Source of the DNA: Cephalotus follicularis
Lineage: Eukaryota; Streptophyta; Magnoliopsida; Oxalidales; Cephalotaceae
Assembly: GCA_001972305.1 (NCBI GenBank)
Contig: BDDD01000539.1
Location: forward strand, 296,206-360,205
DNA: 64,000 nt
Reading direction: 5' to 3'
A model generated the notes under the pieces. It had not been told where the DNA came from. It did not search any database and saw only the letters and a list, made by a program, of their open reading frames with translations. A program made the translations under genes and the position numbers. Of the stretch, positions 34,114-44,737 are shown piece by piece. Position 1 is the first letter of the stretch. The number at the start of each line of letters is the position of its first letter.

Positions 34114-35215
34114 ATGGCACCAAAGAGACAAAAGAGCATGGCTTCTAGGCAACCAAGTGCTTCACAAGCGACTTTTGACTATGACAACAACCTCTTTCTC
34201 TCCAAAGAGAGAAATTCAGTACAATTCCATTTTTAGCTTTGTGAAGTTACATTTTAAAAAATGGTTAACTGGAGATGTTTTAGTTAGTAATCTAGCTATT
34301 GTTATGACTTGGTTGGAAGGAATGGGTTGGTTTGACTATCTTTGCTCATCACATGTCATTTACCCTAGACTAGTCAAGTTGTTTTATGCCAATCTTGATA
34401 GCTCAACCTCTTGCATTGCTAATTCTTTTGTCCTAGGCAATCCCATATCCATAACTCCTGAATTGATAGCCGAAACCCTAGGAATTCTCAATGCCGGAAT
34501 CACTCACTTTAATGATGTAGAGAAACGAGAAGCCTTAGGGATTTGCTTGGAACAACCCAATGTTAACCCCATTATGAATGTGACTAGTAGCCATCTACCT
34601 ATTGCCACTAGGATCATTCTCTTGCTTGTCACAAACACTTTCCTACCTAGAGAAGGCTCGCGCACTCTCCCTTCGGAGCGAGACCTTAAATTCATAGCTT
34701 GTGTCAAGAATGGAACTCTAGTAAACCTTCATTACCTAATAGTCAAGCACTTGTTATCTAGACCCAATCACACTTCTTATCCTATGCTTTTGAGTAGGAT
34801 TTTCAAATCTCTAAACCTAAACATTCCTGATGATGAGCAGTATGTCAAACCATCTCATCAGCAGTTGATTAATAAGGCTGGGCTTAGACTTTGTAATATT
34901 CGTTTTGAGGATGGATTGTGGGTTAAGTTACAAGGTGGGGGAAGAGAGAAAATGAGAGAACAAGCTAATGTTAGAGCTGGTGATGATGAGGATGACGATG
35001 AGGATGATGCTCAGCAGTTTGAGATGCGACCAAGTGTTGGCACGAGCAGCAGCAGCAGCAGGCCTACCCTAGAGTCACTTCAGGCTAGGATGGACTTAAC
35101 TCAAGTCGACATTGAGTACCTCAAAGGGAGAATGGACCAGTTTTGTGAGGGTCAAGCCACTATCATTCAGGGACAAGCCAATCTCATACAAATGTTCCAG
35201 AATGCATTCCCTTAA
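34114..35215 (+). pseudogene. Sv1 extra 3' ORF (env position, plant transposon domain)
   Basis: Lies between RNase H and the PPT array, where Sirevirus-type copia elements carry their env-like ORF. The probable start is ATG 34114 (MAPKRQKSMASRQ); a shift near 34217-34225 moves into the frame that then runs open to 35215. The body contains VIYPRLVKLFYANLDS and GNPISITPELIAETLGILNA, resembling the putative plant transposon protein domain found as an extra gene in several plant retroelements. An acidic run (GDDEDDDEDDAQQ), a Ser stretch and a C-terminal Gln-rich helix follow. I see no clear signal peptide or membrane segment, so envelope function is not supported. Function unknown. Confidence 0.75.
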
Positions 35216-35464
35216 CACCCTCCTCCCGATTCCTCTTGAGTTACATTTGTTGCATCTCGTGTTTTTTTTCATTGTATTTTCAAACTTTGGTTATGTAATG
35301 TATTTCTTCAATTTTACATGAATTGTGTAAAAGACAATGTGTGGTAATGTACTTGATGTTTTTTAAGTGTTTAATGGCAATGTGTTTCAATCTCTATTGT
35401 TTTGTGTTGAATAAATGTGGTTCCTCTTATTGCTTTGATCTTATTGAATATGAATGCATATGTT

Positions 35465-36073
35465 GAGGGGGAGCTCTTCAATTCGTGCTTTGATTGAGGG
35501 GGAGCTTCCGTTTCTCTTTTTGTTGTTTGACAAAAAGGGGGAGAAATATATTTTGCATTGCATAGGGAAAGTACAAAAAGGGGGAATAAAGTGTCATATT
35601 TCATAAATGAAGTTGTTATATTGCATAAATGAAGTTGTATTTGGTGAGAAATAACAATGTTTGGAGAAGTTGCATAAATATGTTGAAAGTAGCATTTGCA
35701 TTTGGGGAGATATGTTATTGAAATTGCATATTGTTAATGTTATTGAAGTTGCATTATGTTTACAAAAAGGGGGAGCATAGTTGTTACATTGCATTGTAAA
35801 TGTTATAAATGTTTGCATTTGGGGGATGCTTAAATGTTTGCATTGCATAATGCTTGCATATTGCATAATGGTTATGCAAGTTGCATTTTGGGGGAATATG
35901 TTGGGATATTGAAGATGAGTTGTAATCTTGTATTGAGCAAGTGTGCTTTGATATGTCATATGCAATGGTTAAGGTACATTTGATAATATTAGACTTTGAA
36001 GTTAAAAATGATTAATTTGACAAGAATTTATGCAAAATCAGCATGTTTTGTCAATCATCAAAAAGGGGGAGAT
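35465..36073 (+). repeat. Array of polypurine tracts before Sv1 3' LTR
   Basis: At least eight G-rich purine tracts such as AAAAAGGGGGAGA and TTGAGGGGGAGC at about 35465, 35496, 35533, 35574, 35763, 35820 and 35889, with the functional one ending at 36072-36073 next to the LTR. They are embedded in sequence rich in TTGCAT words. Only the last should be needed for plus-strand priming. Confidence 0.8.
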
Positions 36074-37119
36074 TGTTGGCCTTTGCCACCCCGTTAATTG
36101 TATTAACATATGTTATTTTGATGATTAACAAACATATAACACTTGTATGCATAATTCTCTGAGCTACAACTTCATATACTCACTTGATTTTATGTCCAAA
36201 GTTGTGCCAAGGTTATTTCTGCAGGTACAGGGCAATCCAGCCGACTGCCAAGCAATCCAGCCTACTGCCAAGGATGAGTAGTCGACTGCCATGGGTTGAG
36301 TAGCCGCCTGGTTCTTCAAACAAGTCCAGAAACTGCAGGAACACATGATCCAGCCGACTGCCACAGGGGAGCAGTCGACTGCCAGGCCAAGACAGCCGAC
36401 TGAAGCAGGGCACCAGTCGACTGCCAGTGAATCCATCCGACTGTCCATAATTGTGCAAATTCAGGCAGTGACTTCTGAAAACTCCATTTCTAGCTCCAAC
36501 AGACGACTGGAACAGAGCACCAGTCTACTGCCATGTCCACCAGCTGACTGCCGAGAGGAAGCAGCCGACTGTCCACCACCAACGACTATATTCACATATA
36601 CGCGCCATCAAATCCAGCGGACTGGATTTGTAAAAGACCATTAAAAATAGATCCGTTGGAAGCACAACTATATAAGGCAAATTGGAGCTCTTGCACAAGC
36701 GATTAAGCATTCAAAGTGAATATTCATTCAAGCTATCTCAAGTACAATCCCAAAGCATTCAAACATCAAAAGAGATCACATCAAAGCTACAACACACATT
36801 ACAAAGCTCTAAACTTTACAATTCCTATACACTAAAAGCTTTGTGAGAATTGAGCTATATTGTAAACAAATTGGAGTGAATTTGTAACCCTTTAAACATT
36901 TACTTTAATCCTTTAAACATTTACTTTCACACATACAAGAGAGGTTGTCTCTTGTTTTGCTCTGTTGGAGCAAATTTGTATTCGCTTGGTTGGAGCGAAG
37001 GTTGCTGAAGCTCGGTTGGAGTTTCAAGCCTAATCCTTTAAACATTTACTTTCACACATACAAGAGAGGTTGTCTCTTGTTTTGCTCGGTTGGAGCAAAT
37101 TCTCTCTAGACTTCCTACA
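36074..37119 (+). repeat. Sv1 3' LTR
   Basis: TGTTGGCC...CTTCCTACA. It carries a palindrome cluster (36235-36590), a TATA box at 36669-36676, and two copies of a roughly 65-bp block (CACATACAAGAGAGGTTGTC core near 36930 and 37055). It lacks the last part of the 5' LTR (the about 200 bp before CTCTAGACTTCCTACA), which explains most of the length difference. Confidence 0.93.
36235..36590. repeat. CAGTCGACTG palindrome cluster (Sv1 3' LTR)
   Basis: Same motifs as 29690-30055, minus one repeat unit that the 5' LTR has near 29880. Confidence 0.88.
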
Positions 37120-37424
37120 CTATGTATGTCAGTATGTTCTAAACACCATGGACATGTGATAATCTGGTTTTAATGTCTGCAAGTGGTAGTGGACAGAGAA
37201 TTTGGACTTGTACATATGCATATGTTTAAAGGTCTTCCATATCTCTTGAAGTTATTCACTACCTGTATGCTTCTTCATGTCAATTATGTGTTTTTGCGTC
37301 ATCAACACATCATATAATGTCTCATGTATATGTTCATACGTCTCTGGTATGATGTTATTCATGATTGGGTAGTTTTTGTGTTGAAAATGTCAAGTTTCTG
37401 CTATTATGTCGTCCAGAACAGCTG

Positions 37425-37575
37425 GCTTTTTTTTTTTTTTGAACAGTCAACTGGTTTGGATGAGCAGTCGGCTGCCATATGAAAGCAGTCGACTGTTTCT
37501 ATTGAGTAGTCAGCTGGCTCTGTTGAACAGTCGGCTACCAAGCTTCAACAGTCGACTGGAGCTCTATGACAGTTG
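37425..37575. repeat. CAGTCGACTG palindrome cluster (Tk2 5' LTR)
   Basis: About seven motifs in 150 bp (CAGTCAACTGG, CAGTCGGCTG, CAGTCGACTG, CAGTCAGCTGG and similar). The matching cluster is at 47120-47285 in the 3' LTR. Confidence 0.85.
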
Positions 37576-38630
37576 GCTGTTTTGCCCAGAAAAATTTCTG
37601 TGTTCAACTATTTTGATCCGTTTGCTCTCTGAATCAATCTGGGTCATTTCTAAACACTGTAACAGATCTGTTCTAGGTCTCTAATGTTTCTTAGACCCAT
37701 ATATGAATGGTTTTGGTGTCTTTTAGATTGTTGTGCTTCAAAGGGGAGTTGAATTAACAATCTATCCGTAAGTGCTTTGTCAACGCATAAGGTACGGATT
37801 CCTATCGTTCTTTGGCTATCTGGATTTATTGAACCGATTCAGTTTTGTTTTATGTTATGTTCCTTCGTTTTATAAATTGGATTATATTTCGGAAATGAAG
37901 TTGGTTTTTGACATTTTATGAAACTAAATGTTCCTAACTTATTCTTATGCTAAGATACGTTACGATATGCTATGAAATGATCATCTCTTTATCACGAAAA
38001 ATAAATGAGTTGATGTTTTGACTATGAAATGTATGTTATGATATCATTGTGAACGATTTTCAAATATGTTTTGAGAAGGCATATTTATGTGTTTTAAAGC
38101 GATGTTTTCTAAATGATTGAATACTGAGTATTGTACCCACCTATGGGGCGTACCATAGGCATGTCGTAGGCCTAGCACGGGGACATGACACTTCCGTAGT
38201 GGTGTGATTAGTCTACGGCATCTCTGAATGTTATGAATAAATCACATAAGGTGGATTTATGGATCCGCTATGTATGATAGAGGCGTATGAATCGATTCTA
38301 GTATATGGATATGTGATATGAAATGATATGTGAGAATTGACTTGTGTAGTGCCGTACACTGCAATTCGAATGGGCATGTGGAATTAACGTCTCCCTTGTC
38401 AATCTATGTTATGAAATGTGATATGTATGTGGCTTAGTATGACTATATCAATTATGAAATGATATTTTTGAAATGTTTCGTAAATGTTTCAAAAGATATA
38501 AAAGTGGTATTTTATGGAAATTCGAATATGATTAAACTCTTTTAATTGCTTAAGATTTCTGTTTGGAATTTTATTGAAATCTTACTGCTTTTAAACTTAT
38601 CGTTTACTACTTTTTGTTTCCTTATCCGTA

Positions 38631-38645
38631 CTGAGGTTTGCTCAG
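38631..38645 (+). promoter_or_regulatory. Stem-loop CTGAG/CTCAG in Tk2 LTR
   Basis: CTGAG GTTTG CTCAG. The same element sits at 24289-24303 (Tk1) and 44365-44379 (solo LTR). Confidence 0.5.
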
Positions 38646-38995
38646 CCGCGTTTTGTTTTTCATGCGGCAGGTTATCAGGAGCAACGGGGGAATGTTTGAA
38701 TGAGAGATGGCCACCTCTATTTCGTGGATTTGTAGGAGTGTGATCCTTATGTGTCTTTGGTTTTAGTGGTCATGAACAATAAGAAACATATGGTTTATGT
38801 TTAATATTTGAACATGATTTATGTTTAAGATTCCAAAAATGTTAAGATTAAAGGTTGAACAGTTTTTCAGTTTTGCTATGACCGCCACGTTTTGGCTAAT
38901 AAAGAAATGTTTATGTTCAGATAAGTTATGCTATGTTATGATAGGTTCTGTATTATGACCTGTGATAATTCCCGCCGTTCGGGGGTGTTACAGAT

Positions 38996-39009
38996 TATCG
39001 TATCAAAGA
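38996..39009 (+). promoter_or_regulatory. Tk2 primer-binding site, degraded
   Basis: TATCGTATCAAAGA, about three changes from TTTGGTATCAGAGA of Tk1, directly after the LTR end. Confidence 0.65.
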
Positions 39010-39161
39010 ATAGGTTTTGTTTCCTTACAAGACATGACTAGGTTTGACCTGTGAGATTGGGTAGACACTGGGTTAGGCTTTTCCGTTATGATTTTCTGAC
39101 ATGTTTTATGTTTCAGGTTTTGTTCTTTGTGTTGCTTCATGTTTTGAGTGCCTTTTCATAG

Positions 39162-40265
39162 ATGGTATGTACAAGGAATGCTGCTCAGAGGACTGCACCC
39201 ATTGAGGCTCAGGAAGTCAGAAATGAGCCTACCATGGAAGAGTTAGTACGTCAGGCAGTCGCTCAGGAGGTACGGCGCGTGATGAGTCAGCCTAATCAGG
39301 AACAAGGCCGTAGGGAGTCGGTTGTTAAGGAAGATGCTCCAGCTGATGTTCAGTTGGGAAGAGAAGCTGGGGACAGGACTGACACACCTACTTATATATG
39401 GCTTGAGCGGTTCCAGAAGCAGAGACTGCAGTCTTTCAGCTCAGCCGTGACTCCTGTGGAGGCTAAGCACTGGATTGCTCATATGGATAAGATCTTCAAT
39501 GTGCTTGATTGTAGTGACGATCAGAAGGTTAAGTTAGATGCTTACAAGCTTAAGGGTGATGCACAGAAATGGTGGAAGGCTCTGGGCTTGGCTAAGGGTG
39601 GTAACTATGCTGAGACTTTGACCTGGTCAGATTTTTGCGAAGTCTTCTATCAGCAGTATTTTCCCGCTGCTGATAAGGAGGCTTATGCCAGAGAGTTCAT
39701 CAATAGAAGACAGAAGGATGGGGAATCGGTCATGGAGTTTCTGACCCATTTCACTAAGCTTGCTGGTTTAGGCTGGGTCCACAGCGGGGACAGCACTGGA
39801 GCAGGCTGAGAAGTGCAAGTGGAAGTTACACTATTAGCTCCAGGGTAAGTTGATTAACACCAGGTTTGCTGATGTCTCTGAAGTGGCAAATGCAGCAAAG
39901 AATATAGAACTGGAGAGGCTAGATTTCCAGGCAGCTCGCCAGGAAAGTGACAAGAAGAGAAACAGGGGAGATTCTCAGGGGCAAGGTTCGGGACAGAATA
40001 GTAAGAATAGAAATGGCATGCGACGAAGGAGGAATGATAACCGGGGACAGGAATAGCCTGGTAATGATCAGAGGCAAACACAGGGGGCTGCGGATGTCCA
40101 GATTGCCAAATGTGATGTTTGCGGCAGACAGCATCCAGTAGGATTGTGTTATAAGGCCATCGGGGCTTGTTTTGTATGTGGTCAGAAGGGACATTTCGTG
40201 AAGGATTATCCTAATCCTCGTGCAAACGAAAGGAGGGGGAACAATGCATATCCCGGACAGTGAAA
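39162..40265 (+). pseudogene. Tk2 gag
   Basis: Starts at ATG 39162 (MVCTRNAAQRTAPIEAQEVR). A 215-aa frame holds the gag core with TPVEAKHWIAHMDKIFNVLD, LKGDAQKWWKAL and ADKEAYAREFINRRQKDG. A shift near 39770 breaks it. The next frame (39850-40056) has NTRFADVSEVANAAKNIELE and the basic region, ending in a stop. A CCHC zinc knuckle (CFVCGQKGHFVKDY, last Cys replaced by Tyr) lies at about 40168-40210. Gag would bind RNA and form particles; this copy is broken. Confidence 0.85.
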
Positions 40266-42510
40266 TGTGGGAGGTCGTGTCTTTGATATCACGACGCAGC
40301 AGGCTGCTAATGCACCAGGTATTGTTTCAGGCTTTATTTATGTTGGTAACCGTAGAGCTTATGTTTTGAATGATACTGGATCGACCCACTCGGTAGTAGC
40401 GAGGTCTTTTGTTCAGCATCTTGGGATGTCTTCACAATTGCTTCATCCAGCTTTGGTTCTTTCGACCCCTACGGCTTCTTCTGTGTGATATCTGAGTGTT
40501 TTTATGCTTGTCCTCTTGTTTTCGATGATCAGATTCGTGATGCGGATATTCTTCCTATCTATATGTACGACTTTGATATGATCCTGGGTATGAACTGGTT
40601 GGATCATCATCGGGCTACGATTGACTGCTATGCTCGGAGGGTTCTGTTTGGAGATGTGAATAGACCTGATTTTATTTATCAGGGTTCACAACCGAGAAAA
40701 GAAGTGAAGGTTATATCTGCCTTGAAGGCTCAGAAATTAGTGGCGAATTGCGCTGAAGGTTTCTTAGCAGTTGTGAAGGATGTCTCAAAGGTTAAGCCTC
40801 ACCTTGCAGACTATCCTGTGGTACGAGAGTTTGCAGAAGTGTTTCCGGAGGAGTTACCAGGTTTGCCACCGCAATGGGAAGTGGAGTTTAAGATCGAACT
40901 CATTCCTGGAGCGGCACCTTTATCTAACGCACCTTACAGGATGGCACCGTTGGATTTGCAAGAGTTGAAGGAACAGTTGCAAAAGCTGTTAGATCGAGGT
41001 TTCATTCGGCCTAGTGTTTCGTCGTGGGGTGCTCCGGTCCTTTTTGTAAAGAAGAAAGACGGGTCTATGAGGTTAAGCATAGACTACAAAGAGTAGAATC
41101 GGATTACTGTTCGGAATAAATACCCTTTGCCTAGGATTGATGACTTGTTTGATCAACTCCAAGCTGCTCGGTATTTATCTAAGATCGATTTGAGATCGGG
41201 ATATCATCAGCTTCGTATAAAGGATGAAGATGTGCCTAAAACTGCTTTCCGTACTCGGTATGGACATTATGAGTTTCTGGTGATGCCGTTCGGACTCACT
41301 AATGCACTGGCAGTTTTCATGGATCTGATGAATAGGTTGTTTCATGAGTACTTGGACCAGTTTGTGATTGTGTTCATAGACGATGTCCTTGTGTATTCCA
41401 AGTCGAAGGAAGAACATCTTCGTACTGTGCTGGGTATTCTGAGGAAGAATCAGCTATACGCGAAGTTCTCAAAGTGTGAGTTCTGGTTGGAACAAGTGCG
41501 TTTTTGGGTCATGTGATTACAGCTGAAGGTATCAGTGTGGATCCTGCTAAAGTTGAGGCTATTACTAAATGGCCGAGACCTACCACAGTGACGGAGGTTA
41601 GAAGTTTATTGGGTTTGGCTTGATACTATAGGCGGTTTGTGGAAGGCTTTTCCTCTATAGCCTTAGCACTAACTCAGCTTTTGAGAAAGGGAGCTAAGTT
41701 TGAATGGAATGAAGAGGGAGAAGCAAGATTCAATAAATTGAAGAATGGTCTTGTATCAGTACCGATCCTTCATTTAGCATCTGGGTCGGGTGGATACCAG
41801 ATATACAGTGATGCTTCTAAGAAGGGTTTGGGGTGTGTTTTGATGCAACATGGTCATGTGATAGCTTATGCTTCGAGACAGTTGAACCCTTATGAAGTGA
41901 ACTGTCCAACATATGATCTCGAGTTGGCCGGAGTAGTGTTTGCGTTGAAGATCTGGAGGCACTACTTGTACGGAGAAACTTGTGACGTCTTTACCGATCA
42001 TAAGAGTCTCAAGTATATCTTTACGCAGAAAGAGTTGAACATGCGTCAGAGGAGGTGGATAGAAATTTTTAAAGACTATGATCTAAATATTCAGTACCAT
42101 CCTAGTAAAGCAAATGTGGTAGCTGATGCTCTTAGTCGGAAGAGTTCTGGGAGTGTAGCGGCTTTGCTTACTCAGCCGCAGTTGATAGCTGATATGGAGC
42201 GGATGGATTTACATCTGTATGTTTGGGGTTCTGAAGGTTGTGTTGCTACAATGAATGTAGAGCCTACTCTTATATCTCGGATTAAGACATCTCAAAGTGA
42301 TGATGGTGAACTTTGGGCCTTATTCCAAAATGTTGAAAAGGGTAAGCAATCAGAGTTTCATATGGATGAGCATGGGGTGATATGGCTGGGTAATCGAATG
42401 TGTGTCCCGTCAGATTCTTCTATCAGAGATGCTGTTTTGTCAGAGGCTCACAGTCCTCCATTTTCTATACATCCGGGTACTACGAAAATGTATAGAGACT
42501 TGAAGAAGAA
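40266..42510 (+). pseudogene. Tk2 pol, first part (PR-RT-RH)
   Basis: The protease has AYVLNDTGSTHSVVARSF (DTGS) and MILGMNWLDHHRATIDCYAR. RT spans about 40840-41516 with [28 protein letters not shown] then a TAG stop, [20 protein letters not shown] and [14 protein letters not shown] (FIDD). A frameshift follows at about 41505. RNase H (about 41790-42140) has [40 protein letters not shown] and [13 protein letters not shown], so the RNase H acidic residues are kept. The integrase N-terminal [14 protein letters not shown] is reached at 42510, where the solo LTR interrupts. Confidence 0.88.
42506..42510. repeat. Target-site duplication (AAGAA), left copy
   Basis: AAGAA immediately before the solo LTR, repeated at 44738-44742. 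Confidence 0.93.
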
Positions 42511-43659
42511 TGTAATACCCTGCTCGTTCGTAAATATATTTTACGGATTTTATATGTGTTTTTGGGCTTTTAATTTTGTTTAATTTTAAAAGTCCGGTTG
42601 CCCTATGATTTGGGTTTATGTGAATTGAGCTGACTGTTACCAGTCCGAAATTTTGGGTATGTTATGCCATGTTGGGTTTGGGTTTTATTTATTTTATTTT
42701 AATCCAGAATTATTTTAATTAAAAACAAATTAATTACCTTTTTATTTTAAAATCACTTAATTCCTTTTATTATTAATTCTTTATTTTCCTTTTTCCTATT
42801 TTATCATTTTCTCCTACTTTTCTTCCTACTTTCCTTCTCCTTTCCCGTAAATCCTTCTTCCCACCATCAATATCACATGCTAGGCCTCTCTTTTTCCCAT
42901 TTCAAATTCCAGAAAATCCTCCTTTCTTCCCCTTTTGGTCAAATTGTGTCTCCTCCTTTCTCCTCTCTTAGAGTGACTTTGCCATTTTATATGTTGCCCT
43001 CATCTTTCTTGCAAGCCACTGCCGATTCTGCCTTGTTAGAGTGTAACAAGCTGCTGTGTAATTCATTCTTCAAAGTCAGAAGAGGTAAATTCGATCCTTT
43101 AGTTGTTTCTTTGGATTGAATTTTCTTACTTTGCTATGTATGTCTAAGTATGTTTTGGTTTTGTATTCTTCTTCCTCTGTTTTTTTGTTCACAGCCAAAT
43201 TGTGGGTGTGTGCTAGTATTTCTTCTACTGTTCTTGTGTTCTGGGAATCATTACAGGTTAGTAGATTCGTCTTCTCTAGTGATAATCTTGTTCTAATGGC
43301 ATACTTTGAGTTTTTGTGCTCTTGGTGTCTTTGGGTCATTGATTCCTGCCTAAACATGTTGTCATTGTGTTAGTGATATTGCCAACACGTTTTATACTCA
43401 TAGATGTGTTACAAACTTGTTTTATAACATTTATAATCGATTACAGACAGAATCCGGACATATACATGCATTGTCCTCTTGCTTCCTTTTGAAAGATAAA
43501 TCACTGTCAGGTTGTTTCCTTGTCAAATCTGTGTTTTTATGTCACCTGCAAGTCATATATGATCATATGTTTATGTCCATATGTCTCTAGTTTAATGTAG
43601 AAACCATTTGAACCATTTTCAATAGCAAATCGTCAAATTTCCAACTGTTCTGTCGCCCA

Positions 43660-43835
43660 GAACAGTCGGCTGTCTCTGTGGACAGTCGGCTGGAATGGTT
43701 GGATAGCCGACTGCCACATCAATGCAGTCGACTGCCTTAGTTGTGTAGTCGACTAGAGGGATGAACACAGTCGACTGCCTGCACTTTTATTTGAGTAGTC
43801 GACTGGACCTTTTGAATAGTCGACTGTCTTATTTA
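43660..43835. repeat. CAGTCGACTG palindrome cluster (solo LTR)
   Basis: About nine motifs in 175 bp, including two exact CAGTCGACTG and several AGTCGACTG or CAGTCGGCTG. Confidence 0.88.
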
Positions 43836-44364
43836 AAATACTGAGTATTGTACCCACCAATGGGGCGTATCCATAGGCACGTCGTGGGCCTGGCACGGGG
43901 ACGTGACACTTCCGTAGCGGTGTGATTAGACTACGGCGTCTCTGAGTGTATGAACAAATCCCATGAGGTGGATTTGTGGATCCGCTATGTATTATAGAGG
44001 CGTATGAATCGATTATAGTTTATGTGATCTGAGGTGAATTCAGATATGTGGTCTGAGGTGTGATCGGATATGTGTATGTCAGAATTGACTTGTGTAGTGT
44101 CGTACACTTCAATCCTAGTGGGCATGTGGAATTAGCACCTCCCTTGCCAAATTTATGTTATGTGATATGTATGTGGCTCAGTATGATTTGTAAATGATTT
44201 TATGAAATGATTGCGTAATTGTTCCGAAGTTATATGGAAATTATGAAAGTACAAATGTGACTTTACAATTATGCAATTGTTCTAATTACTATGATATTTG
44301 TTATTATTGAGATTTTACTGCTTCCAAATTATCGTTTACTGTTTCTATTTTTCCCTTATCCGTA

Positions 44365-44379
44365 CTGAGGTTTTCTCAG
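44365..44379 (+). promoter_or_regulatory. Stem-loop CTGAG/CTCAG in solo LTR
   Basis: CTGAG GTTTT CTCAG. The stem is conserved with the Tk1 and Tk2 LTRs while the loop varies. Confidence 0.5.
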
Positions 44380-44515
44380 CCGCGTTTTTGTTTCCATGCG
44401 GCAGGTTTTCAGGAGCAGCGGGGGAAAGTGTGATTGAGTGATTACCACCCTATGTGTTGGATCCTTAGGAGAGTGATCCTTATGTTATGTTTAGTGGTCT
44501 GAAACATGGATTATT

Positions 44516-44551
44516 ATGTTTTATGTTTTATGTTTTATGTTTTATGTTTTA
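44516..44551. repeat. TTTTATG heptamer microsatellite
   Basis: About five tandem heptamers in the solo LTR. The equivalent stretch of the other Tk LTRs is not expanded. Confidence 0.85.
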
Positions 44552-44737
44552 AGTTGGAACTGATTTATGTTTTGAATTTTCCGCAACTACTTAATATGTT
44601 AAATTGTTAAGTTTTAATGTTATGAGAAGACTGCCACGTTTCTGGCTGTTTATGGTTAATAAAGTAAACTTATGATTTAATAAGTATTGTTATGTTTGAT
44701 ATGACCCTGACGACTCCCGCCGCCCGGGGGTGTTACA

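Larger units (their letters stand above)
29527..37119 (+). mobile_element. Sv1: Sirevirus-like copia, deletion derivative
   Basis: A 7.6-kb element with LTRs of 1195 bp (29527-30721) and 1046 bp (36074-37119), TG...CA ends and a perfect CTATG target duplication. Gag, IN, RT and RH fragments share one reading phase. An extra ORF follows RNase H, and a run of polypurine tracts precedes the 3' LTR. An extra 3' ORF, multiple PPTs and palindrome clusters in the LTR are features described for the Sirevirus lineage of plant copia elements. Internal deletions make it non-autonomous. Confidence 0.92.
28661..38992 (+). repeat. Tk2 5' LTR, split by Sv1
   Basis: Starts TGTAATACCCTGCTTG and ends GGGGGTGTTACA. 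Removing 29527-37119 and one CTATG copy leaves about 2734 bp, close to the 2726-bp 3' LTR. It holds a CT-rich tract (28925-29020), a CAGTCGACTG cluster (37425-37575), the conserved block at 38120-38230 and the hairpin at 38631-38645. Confidence 0.93.
42511..44737 (+). mobile_element. Solo Tekay-type LTR inside Tk2 pol
   Basis: 2227 bp running TGTAATACCCTGCTCG to GGGGGTGTTACA, with AAGAA on both sides, interrupting the integrase gene. Its start matches Tk1 (TGCTCG) better than Tk2 (TGCTTG). It carries a palindrome cluster (43660-43835), the block at 43845-43960 conserved with other Tk LTRs, the hairpin at 44365-44379, and a TTTTATG heptamer array. There is no interior, so the full element was lost by LTR recombination. 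Confidence 0.95.
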
